NCBI GenBank assembly: GCA_009924965.1 | Contig: RFQN01000119.1 | Location: forward strand, 1-5,046 | Direction: 5' to 3' | Source of the DNA: Verrucomicrobiota bacterium | GTDB taxonomy: Bacteria; Verrucomicrobiota; Verrucomicrobiia; Opitutales; UBA953 | Length of the DNA stretch: 5,046 nucleotides | Shown: positions 1-5,046 of the stretch, one piece after another | How the letters are laid out: each line of letters starts with the position of its first letter | Numbering within the stretch: the stretch's first letter is position 1 | The notes under the pieces: model-generated | The model's database searches: none | What the model was told of the DNA's origin: nothing | What the model saw: the letters and a program-made list of their open reading frames with translations, nothing else | Translations under genes and position numbers: made by a program

Positions 1-198
1 GCCGGCAACACCCTGATCTACCTCCTGACCCACAAGTCCGCGGACGCCGCCAAGGCCAGCTTCGATGCCTTCCGCGCCGACCCGGCTTGGGTGGCCGCCA
101 AGGAAGCCTCCGAGAAGAAGGCCGGTGGCTCCCTGACGATCAAGGACGGCGTGAAGTCCGAGTTCCTGGTCCCCACGGATTATTCTCCTGTAAAGTAA
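1..198 (+). CDS. NIPSNAP family protein, C-terminal 65 residues (5' end outside window)
   Basis: An open frame runs from the first base and ends at TAA 196-198, with a second in-frame TAA at 199-201. The visible residues include LIYLLTHKSADAAKASFDAF, then RADPAW, and end in FLVPTDYSPVK. This matches the C-terminal half of the small ferredoxin-like (dimeric alpha/beta barrel) NIPSNAP domain: a beta strand ending in L-x-H-K, a helix with 'FDAFRADPxW', and a closing strand ending in 'PTDYSP'. NIPSNAP proteins are common in PVC bacteria, often with an export signal, but their biochemical role is poorly defined; the start of this one is outside the window, so export cannot be judged. The gene is followed by a strong terminator and so is probably the last gene of its unit. 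Family assignment is fairly sure; function is unknown. Confidence 0.8.
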   Translation, partial: AGNTLIYLLTHKSADAAKASFDAFRADPAWVAAKEASEKKAGGSLTIKDGVKSEFLVPTDYSPVK

Positions 199-217
199 TA
201 ATCCTACTGGCTGGTGC

Positions 218-243
218 AAAACCCCTCGTATGAGGGGTTTTTT
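218..243 (+). terminator. Rho-independent terminator of the NIPSNAP gene
   Basis: A perfect 7-bp stem, ACCCCTC (221-227) with GAGGGGT (232-238), encloses the loop GTAT. It is followed by an unbroken run of six T (238-243). Three more A residues upstream (218-220) can pair with the first of those Ts and lengthen the stem. It lies 19 bases after the stop codon, where an intrinsic terminator is expected. The T-run makes it directional for the + strand, though the A-run on the other side could give weak bidirectional activity. Confidence 0.93.
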
Positions 244-256
244 GTTGAGCAGGGTT

Positions 257-272
257 GCAGGGAACCCCCTGC
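257..272 (+). other. Small GC-rich hairpin in the leader region of the PSCyt/DUF1553 gene
   Basis: GCAGGG (257-262) and CCCTGC (267-272) are perfect inverted arms around AACC (263-266). The loop bases can instead pair with GGTT (253-256), giving an alternative fold. The element lies 27 bases before the chosen ATG and has no T-run, so it is not an intrinsic terminator. It could be a leader RNA structure or a dimer-binding site, but nothing in the sequence decides between these or excludes chance. The rest of 244-299 is C-rich, with no clear -35/-10 pair and no Shine-Dalgarno motif. Confidence 0.4.
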
Positions 273-299
273 CCCCTAGGTTGGTCACACCCCTTGCCC

Positions 300-3200
300 A
301 TGTCGTCCCGACTTACCCTGCTCCTGCTCGCCCCGCTGACCGCGCTGGCCGCCGATGGCGTGTCCTTCAATCGAGACATCCAGCCCATCCTCTCGGAATA
401 TTGCTACCACTGCCACGGGCCTGACTCGGGCTCGCGCAAGGCCAAGCTGCGCCTCGACCGCGCGGAGTTCGCCTTCCAACCGGCGAAGAGCGGCGACGTG
501 GTCATCGTCAAGGGTTCGGCCGATAAGTCGCCGTTGCTGAAACGCATCCTCAACAAGGACCCCGACGAGGTCATGCCGCCGCCCGAGACGCATAAGCAAC
601 TCAAGCCGGCTGAAATCGAACTGCTGCGCCGCTGGGTGAATGAAGGCGCCAAGTACGAAGAGCACTGGGCCTTCCTGCCGCCCCAACGCCCGACGCCGCC
701 GGCCGATAAGACCGGCTGGGCTAAGTCGCCCATCGACGCCTTCGTCGCCGCTAAGCTCGCCCAGAACGGACTCGCGCCCAATGGCCCTGAAGCCAAGGAG
801 CGCCTTTTCCGTCGCTTGAACCTCGACCTCACCGGCCTGCCGCCCACGCCCGAAGAACTGCGCGCCTACCTCGCCGACAACTCCCCCGATGCCTACGCGA
901 AGGCCGTCGAGCGCCTGCTCAAGACCGATGAGCACGCCGAACAGATGGCCCGTCATTGGCTCGACGCCGTGCGCTACGCCGACACCCACGGCATCCACAT
1001 CGACAACGCCCGCAACATCTACCCCTACCGCGATTGGGTCATCAACGCCTTCAAGGCGAACATGCCCTTCGACCAGTTCACCATCGAACAGGTCGGCGGC
1101 GACCTCCTGCCCAACGCCACGCTCGAGCAGTTCGTCGCGACCGGCTATTGCCGCTGCCTGCCGACCACCGGTGAGGGCGGCGCGATCGCCGAAGAGGTCA
1201 TGACCAACTACGCCAAGGACCAGGTCGAGACCCTGGGCGCCGTCTGGCTCGGCCTGACCAGCGGGTGCGCGGCGTGCCACGACCACAAGTTCGACCCCAT
1301 CAGCCAAAAGGAATTCTACTCGATGGCCGCGTTCTTCCGGAACACCCCGATGTCGGCGCTCGACGGTAATAACGCCAACCACCCGCCGTCCATGCTCGTG
1401 CCGCGCCCCGAGGACCGCGCCAAGCTCGCCGAGTTGGAGACCGTCTTGGCCAACCTAAAGAAGGAAGACGCTGCCCGTAAGGCCAAGGCCGATAAGGAAT
1501 TCGCCGCGTGGCGCGCCCAGGCCAACCCAGCTTCCATCGTGGCCAAGGAACTCCCCGCTGGCTGGTCGTTCGACGCTGCCACCCCGATGACGGTGAAGAC
1601 CCCGAGCGGCCCCGCCCTGAAGGCCAAAGCCATCGGCAAGCCGGCCTACAACAAGAAGCAAGGCGGCTTCGTCCTCGACGGTTCGTCCGCCTATGAACAC
1701 GAGACCCTCGGCGACTTCGAGAAGACCCAGGCTTGGGCCGTACAGGTCCGCCTCAAGATGCTGAAGACCGTCAACGGCGCTGTCTTGGCGCGCATGGATG
1801 AGGCCAATAATTTCCGCGGCTGGGACTTCTGGATCGAGAACGGCAACCCCGCGATGCACATCATCCAGACCTGGCCCAACCAAGCCCTCAAGGTGCGTTC
1901 GGCCGGCGTCATCCCGGTGAACAAGGAAGTCGAAGTCATCGTGACCTACGACGGCTCCGGCAAGGCCGACGGCGTGAAGTTCTACATCGATGGCGACCTG
2001 CAGCAGAACATCGTCGACAACAACACCCTGCCCGCCAACGCCACCATCCGCACCAAGGTACCGTTCCGCTACGGCACACGCAGCAACGCCGGCGCGACCA
2101 ACATCGTCCTGGCCTCGGCCAACATCATCCCCGCCCTCGTCGACGCGGGCGACATCGCCACCTTGGGCAAGGTCCCGGAACTACGCGCGGCCCTCGGCAA
2201 AGAAGGCGCCAAGGCAACGGCCGCCACGGTCGCCCTGCTCCGCAGCTATTACGACCGCCGCATCGATAAGTCCGACCAGACCGTCCTCGCCAAGATCAAG
2301 ACGACGACCAACGACATCGACGCCATCAAGAACCGCGGCTCGATGACGCTCATCATGAAGGAGAACGCCACGCCCGCCACCGCCAAGGTGCTGCGCCGCG
2401 GGCAGTACACCGACCCGCAGGAGACCGTGAGCGCCGGCACGCCCCGCGTGCTCCCTGAGCTCAAGGTCGAAGGCAAGTCCGCCAACCGCCTCGACCTAGC
2501 CCGCTGGCTCGTCAACGGCCGCAACCCCCTGACCGCCCGCGTCACCATGAACCGCCTCTGGTATCAGTTCATGGGCACGGGCCTCTCCGAAACCACCGAG
2601 AACCTCGGCATCATGGGCGAGAAGCCCACGCACCCGGAGCTCATGGACTGGCTCGCCACGGAGTTCGTCGCCAAGAAGTGGGACCTCCGCGCGATGGTCC
2701 GTCAGATCGTGCTGTCGGAAACGTATCGTCAGTCCGGCGCCACTTCGCCTGAGAAACTCGAGAAGGACCCCAAGAACCGCCTGCTCTCCCGCGGTCCGCG
2801 CTACCGCGTCGACGCCGAGGTCGTGCGCGACCTGGCCCTCTCGACGGCCGGCCTGCTGGTGAAGAAGGTCGGCGGCCCGTCCGCCCGCCCTTACCAGCCG
2901 GAGAACATCTGGAGCGACGTGGCGATGACCCAGAGCAACACCCGCTTCTACACCGCGGACAAGGGCGACGGACTCTACCGCCGGTCGATGTACACGTTCC
3001 TCAAGCGTTCGGCCCCGCATCCGATGATGCTCAACTTCGACGCTACCTCGCGCGAGGTCTTCTGCACGCGTCGCGAACGCTCCAACAGCCCGCTGCAGTC
3101 GCTCAACCTGCTCAACGACGTCCAGTTCATCGAAGCCTCCCGCGTGCTCGCGGAAAAGCTGCTCAAGGAACAGCCGAACGATGCCGCCCGCATCGACCAA

Positions 3201-3428
3201 CTGAGCCTGCTCATGCTCTCGCGTCCAGCCACCGCCAAGGAACAGCAGATCTTCGCGAAGTCGCTCGCCGCCTTCCGCGCCGACTACGCCGCCAAGCCGG
3301 CCGAAGCCGCCAAGCTCCTGAAGTCCGGCGAGAAGCCCGCCGACCCGAAGCTACCGCCGGCCGAAGTGGCCGCCTGGACGCTCGTCTGCTCGCAGATGTT
3401 CAACCGCGACGAAACCCTTAACAAATAA
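300..3428 (+). CDS. PSCyt1-PSCyt2(DUF1549)-LamG-like-PSD1(DUF1553) secreted cytochrome-like protein
   Basis: A 1042-residue exported protein of a multidomain family expanded in Planctomycetota and Verrucomicrobiota. ATG 300 is chosen because it begins a Sec-type signal peptide (MSSRLTLLLLAPLTALA, likely cut after residue 17 or 18). The TTG at 255 in the same frame would add a Pro/Gly/Cys-rich leader that spoils it.

Domains in order: PSCyt1, about 22-118, with the haem-type motif C35-Y-H-C38-H39 and a 'VMPPP' loop (91-95) whose M92 is a plausible axial ligand. PSCyt2/DUF1549, about 142-350, with 'RRLNLDLTGLPPTPEE', 'HWLDAVRYADTHG' and a second haem-type motif, C323-A-A-C326-H327. An Ala/Lys-rich helical linker, about 370-405. 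A LamG/concanavalin-like domain, about 420-610, with 'GGFVLDGSS' and 'VTYDGSGKADGVKFYIDG'. PSD1/DUF1553, about 725-990, with 'NPLTARVTMNRLWYQFMGTG', 'PTHPELMDWLA' and 'RSNSPLQSLNLLNDVQFIEA'.

No frameshift or truncation is seen. No Shine-Dalgarno sequence precedes the start. The gene lies 7 bases upstream of the DUF1501 gene. Domain assignment is secure. Haem attachment is predicted from motifs, and the substrate is unknown. Confidence 0.95.
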   Translation: MSSRLTLLLLAPLTALAADGVSFNRDIQPILSEYCYHCHGPDSGSRKAKLRLDRAEFAFQPAKSGDVVIVKGSADKSPLLKRILNKDPDEVMPPPETHKQLKPAEIELLRRWVNEGAKYEEHWAFLPPQRPTPPADKTGWAKSPIDAFVAAKLAQNGLAPNGPEAKERLFRRLNLDLTGLPPTPEELRAYLADNSPDAYAKAVERLLKTDEHAEQMARHWLDAVRYADTHGIHIDNARNIYPYRDWVINAFKANMPFDQFTIEQVGGDLLPNATLEQFVATGYCRCLPTTGEGGAIAEEVMTNYAKDQVETLGAVWLGLTSGCAACHDHKFDPISQKEFYSMAAFFRNTPMSALDGNNANHPPSMLVPRPEDRAKLAELETVLANLKKEDAARKAKADKEFAAWRAQANPASIVAKELPAGWSFDAATPMTVKTPSGPALKAKAIGKPAYNKKQGGFVLDGSSAYEHETLGDFEKTQAWAVQVRLKMLKTVNGAVLARMDEANNFRGWDFWIENGNPAMHIIQTWPNQALKVRSAGVIPVNKEVEVIVTYDGSGKADGVKFYIDGDLQQNIVDNNTLPANATIRTKVPFRYGTRSNAGATNIVLASANIIPALVDAGDIATLGKVPELRAALGKEGAKATAATVALLRSYYDRRIDKSDQTVLAKIKTTTNDIDAIKNRGSMTLIMKENATPATAKVLRRGQYTDPQETVSAGTPRVLPELKVEGKSANRLDLARWLVNGRNPLTARVTMNRLWYQFMGTGLSETTENLGIMGEKPTHPELMDWLATEFVAKKWDLRAMVRQIVLSETYRQSGATSPEKLEKDPKNRLLSRGPRYRVDAEVVRDLALSTAGLLVKKVGGPSARPYQPENIWSDVAMTQSNTRFYTADKGDGLYRRSMYTFLKRSAPHPMMLNFDATSREVFCTRRERSNSPLQSLNLLNDVQFIEASRVLAEKLLKEQPNDAARIDQLSLLMLSRPATAKEQQIFAKSLAAFRADYAAKPAEAAKLLKSGEKPADPKLPPAEVAAWTLVCSQMFNRDETLNK

Positions 3429-3435
3429 TCCCACC

Positions 3436-4896
3436 ATGCATCCCTTCGACGCCGTCGAACACAACTTCCGCCTCAACCGCCGGCAGTTCTTCCGCCAGAA
3501 CGCCATGGGCCTCGGGGGCATCGCCCTCGGCTCCTTGCTGGGTAAGTCGCTCGCCGCGCAAGCCCAGGCCGCCGGCCTGCCGGGCGCCCAGCACTTCCCC
3601 GCCAAGGCCAAGCGCTGCATCTACCTCTCGATGATCGGCGCGCCGTCGCAGTTCGAGACCTTCGACTACAAGCCCGAGCTCGAAAAGCGCTTCAACGAGG
3701 ACCTCCCCGCGTCCATCCGCAACGGCCAGCGCATCACCGGCATGACCTCCGGCCAGGCGCGCTTCCCCGTCGCCCCGTCGGTCCATGGTTTCAAGCAATA
3801 CGGCCAAGGCGGCACCTGGATCTCCGACATCCTCCCGTACACGGCCAAGATGGCCGACGACATCTGCGTCATCAAGACGATGAACACGGAGGCCATCAAC
3901 CACGAGCCCGCCAACATGCTGTCCTACACCGGCAATATGGTCCCGGGCAAGGCCTCGCTCGGCTCCTGGCTATCCTACGGCCTCGGCAGCATGAACGAGG
4001 ACCTTCCGACGTTCGTGGTGCTCCACGCCCGCCATTCCAACCCTGGCGCCAACGTGCAGGCCATCTCGGCCCGCCTCTGGTCGGCCGGCTTCCTCCCGAC
4101 GCAGTACTCGGGCGTGACCTTCCGTTCGGCCGGTGACCCCGTGCTCTACCTGCGCGACCCCGACGGCGTCAGCCGCGAGACCCGCCGCAAGATGCTCGAC
4201 GGCCTGAACGAGCTCAACGAGCTGACCTACCAGCAGGTCGGCGACCCCGAGACCGCCACGCGCCTCAAGCAGTACGAGATGGCCTTCCGTATGCAGGCCT
4301 CGGTGCCCGAGTTGGCCGACCTCTCCAAGGAAACGAAGGAGACCTTCGACCTCTACGGCCCGGACTCCCGTGACCGCGGCACCTTCGCCAACAGTTGCCT
4401 CACGGCGCGCCGCCTCGTCGAGCGCGGCGTGCGTTTCGTGCAGATCTTCCACCGCGGCTGGGACCAGCACGGCAACCTACCGAACGACATCAAGGCGCAG
4501 TGCAAGGACATCGACCAAGCCGCCTGGGCGCTCATCCAGGACCTCAAGCGCCGCGGCATGCTCGACGACACCCTCGTCGTGTGGGGCGGCGAATTCGGCC
4601 GCACCGTCTACTCGCAGGGCACGCTCACCAAGACCAACTACGGCCGCGACCACCACCCACGCAACTTCTGCATCTGGATGGCCGGCGCCGGCGTCAAAGG
4701 AGGCATGACCTACGGCGAGACCGACGAGTATTCGTACAACATCGTCAAGGACCCCGTCCACGTGCGCGACCTCCACGCCACCATCTTCAACCGCTTCGGC
4801 ATCGACCACGACAAGCTCCTCTTCAAGTACCAAGGCCTGGACCAGAAGCTCGTCGGCGTCGTCCCGGCGAAGGTAGTGAAGCAGATACTGACGTAA
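3436..4896 (+). CDS. DUF1501 domain-containing protein, Tat-exported, alkaline phosphatase/sulfatase-like fold
   Basis: A 486-residue protein, full length for the DUF1501 (PF07394) family. ATG 3436 fits because it places a twin-arginine signal at the N-terminus: N-R15-R16-Q-F-F, a Gly/Ala/Leu-rich segment (about 23-36), and a likely cut after A-Q-A at 43-45. Export should therefore be of a folded, probably metal-loaded protein.

Family landmarks in order: 'IGAPSQFETFDYKP' (67-80), a divergent version of the usual GGPSxxDxFDPKP; 'NHEPANMLSYTG' (155-166); 'GWDQHG' (341-346); 'VVWGGEFGRT' (381-390); 'GRDHHPRNF' (403-411); 'GAGVKGG' (417-423); and 'HVRDLHATI' (442-450). D343, H345, E386, D405, H406, H407 and H447 are the likely metal/active-site residues by family resemblance. 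No C-x-P-x-R formylglycine motif is present, so it is not a type I sulfatase.

It follows the cytochrome-like gene after only 7 bases (3429-3435), so the two are probably co-transcribed. No Shine-Dalgarno sequence is visible. Family call is strong; the substrate is unknown. Confidence 0.95.
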   Translation: MHPFDAVEHNFRLNRRQFFRQNAMGLGGIALGSLLGKSLAAQAQAAGLPGAQHFPAKAKRCIYLSMIGAPSQFETFDYKPELEKRFNEDLPASIRNGQRITGMTSGQARFPVAPSVHGFKQYGQGGTWISDILPYTAKMADDICVIKTMNTEAINHEPANMLSYTGNMVPGKASLGSWLSYGLGSMNEDLPTFVVLHARHSNPGANVQAISARLWSAGFLPTQYSGVTFRSAGDPVLYLRDPDGVSRETRRKMLDGLNELNELTYQQVGDPETATRLKQYEMAFRMQASVPELADLSKETKETFDLYGPDSRDRGTFANSCLTARRLVERGVRFVQIFHRGWDQHGNLPNDIKAQCKDIDQAAWALIQDLKRRGMLDDTLVVWGGEFGRTVYSQGTLTKTNYGRDHHPRNFCIWMAGAGVKGGMTYGETDEYSYNIVKDPVHVRDLHATIFNRFGIDHDKLLFKYQGLDQKLVGVVPAKVVKQILT

Positions 4897-4897
4897 A

Positions 4898-4924
4898 TCA
4901 GGACAGCACTAAGTGCTGTCCTGA
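4898..4924 (+). repeat. Stem-loop H1: 12-bp perfect inverted repeat right after the DUF1501 stop
   Basis: TCAGGACAGCAC (4898-4909) and GTGCTGTCCTGA (4913-4924) are perfect reverse complements around the loop TAA (4910-4912). The hairpin starts one base after the stop codon of the DUF1501 gene, within the footprint of a terminating ribosome. It is followed by GGGG rather than T, so it is not a standard intrinsic terminator on this strand. It may protect the mRNA 3' end, act in Rho-type termination, or be a copy of a dispersed palindrome. The inner 21 bases (4901-4921) have the same 9-3-9 layout as two further stem-loops downstream. Confidence 0.9.
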
Positions 4925-4960
4925 GGGGACAAGGGGACACGGGGACAAGGTGACAAGGGG
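4925..4960 (+). repeat. G-rich 8-base tandem repeat, 4.5 copies
   Basis: Successive units are GGGGACAA (4925-4932), GGGGACAC (4933-4940), GGGGACAA (4941-4948), GGTGACAA (4949-4956) and a final GGGG (4957-4960). Only two substitutions break the period. Four runs of four G lie on the + strand with spacers of 4, 4 and 12 bases, so the stretch could form a G-quadruplex in DNA or in the 3' end of the transcript. It abuts stem-loop H1 with no gap. The period is not a multiple of three and the stretch is not in a supported gene, so it does not encode a peptide repeat. Confidence 0.88.
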
Positions 4961-4979
4961 TTGTGCCATCTGCCTCGGA

Positions 4980-5006
4980 TAGGGGCAGCACCGTGTGCTG
5001 CCCTAG
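4980..5006 (+). repeat. Stem-loop H2: 9-3-9 inverted repeat flanked by TAG on both sides
   Basis: GGGCAGCAC (4983-4991) and GTGCTGCCC (4995-5003) are perfect reverse complements around the loop CGT (4992-4994). The 21-base core is bounded by TAG at 4980-4982 and TAG at 5004-5006. Compared with H1, each arm differs at one base, and the two changes compensate: the third pair is A-T in H1 and G-C here. There is no T-run, so a standard terminator is unlikely. Confidence 0.88.
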
Positions 5007-5018
5007 TTCTGCCTTGGG

Positions 5019-5045
5019 TAGGGTCGGGACGGCGTCACGACCTAG
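5019..5045 (+). repeat. Stem-loop H3: imperfect 9-3-9 inverted repeat flanked by TAG on both sides
   Basis: GGTCGGGAC (5022-5030) and GTCACGACC (5034-5042) pair at eight of nine positions around the loop GGC (5031-5033). The only mismatch is G5027 against A5037. As with H2, the 21-base core is bounded by TAG (5019-5021) and TAG (5043-5045). The sequence differs from H1 and H2 at several arm positions, but most differences keep pairing. It sits at the window edge, so more copies may follow. Confidence 0.75.
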
Positions 5046-5046
5046 C

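Noticed and set aside
255..282. Possible promoter: TTGCAG (255-260) and TAGGTT (277-282) with a 16-base spacer
   Set aside because: Each box matches only three of six sigma-70 consensus bases, which is common by chance. Promoters in this group are also not well defined by that consensus.
255..299. TTG start at 255, which would lengthen the cytochrome-like protein by 15 residues
   Set aside because: The added residues are not signal-like, and the ATG at 300 gives a clean Sec signal peptide. The extension would also overlap the hairpin at 257-272.
285..1382. Long open frame on the - strand (365 codons) opposite the start of the cytochrome-like gene
   Set aside because: It is rich in Val, Gly, Arg and Ala in the pattern produced by reading high-GC coding DNA backwards, shows no recognisable domain, and lies entirely over a well-supported gene.
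3436..4896. Type I sulfatase, suggested by the superfamily and by frequent sulfatase neighbours in PVC genomes
   Set aside because: There is no C/S-x-P-x-R formylglycine motif, and the landmarks are those of DUF1501.
4898..4924. Standard intrinsic terminator for the DUF1501 gene
   Set aside because: The stem is strong, but GGGG follows it instead of a T-run, so the usual mechanism is not supported on this strand.
4925..4960. CRISPR-like repeat array
   Set aside because: The units are 8 bases with no spacers, far shorter than CRISPR repeats, and no cas gene is present.
4395..4982. Open + strand frame overlapping the end of the DUF1501 gene and running through the repeats
   Set aside because: The Arg/Pro/His-rich translation is typical of a shifted frame in high-GC DNA, and the DUF1501 frame is clearly the coding one here.
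4710..4991. Open - strand frame covering the 3' non-coding region
   Set aside because: It reads through the tandem repeat and hairpins, has no domain, and most of its length is antisense to the DUF1501 gene.

Overview
The window is a GC-rich piece of bacterial chromosome in which all genes run on the + strand and codons mostly end in C or G. Its gene content points to the Planctomycetota/Verrucomicrobiota (PVC) group. A cytochrome-like protein with the PSCyt1, PSCyt2 (DUF1549) and PSD1 (DUF1553) domains sits directly upstream of a Tat-exported DUF1501 protein. This pairing is expanded to many copies in those phyla and is rare elsewhere. I lean towards Verrucomicrobiota, but the sequence alone does not settle the phylum.

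Layout: (1) 1-198 is the 3' end of a NIPSNAP-family gene, closed by two consecutive TAA codons and a textbook intrinsic terminator at 218-243. (2) 199-299 is a 101-base intergenic spacer holding that terminator and a second small hairpin at 257-272, with no convincing promoter or Shine-Dalgarno site. (3) 300-3428 encodes a 1042-residue secreted protein with two CxxCH haem-type motifs and a LamG/concanavalin-like domain inserted between the DUF1549 and DUF1553 parts. (4) Seven bases later, 3436-4896 encodes a 486-residue DUF1501 protein of the alkaline phosphatase/sulfatase-like superfamily with a twin-arginine signal. (5) 4897-5046 is non-coding and highly structured: three 21-base stem-loops, each with 9-base arms and a 3-base loop, and a G-rich 8-base tandem repeat between the first and second.

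How it fits together: the two long genes almost certainly form one transcription unit. Both products leave the cytoplasm, the first apparently by Sec and the second by Tat, so they probably act together in the periplasm or at the cell surface. The biochemical role of such pairs is not established. The haem-type motifs, the lectin-like insert and the hydrolase-fold partner suggest redox-linked handling of a carbohydrate or other polymer, which is inference. The NIPSNAP gene is insulated from the pair by the terminator.

The part least explained by known families is the 150-base tail after the DUF1501 gene. Its three stem-loops share the same geometry and appear to differ by compensating base changes, so the paired structure may be what is conserved.
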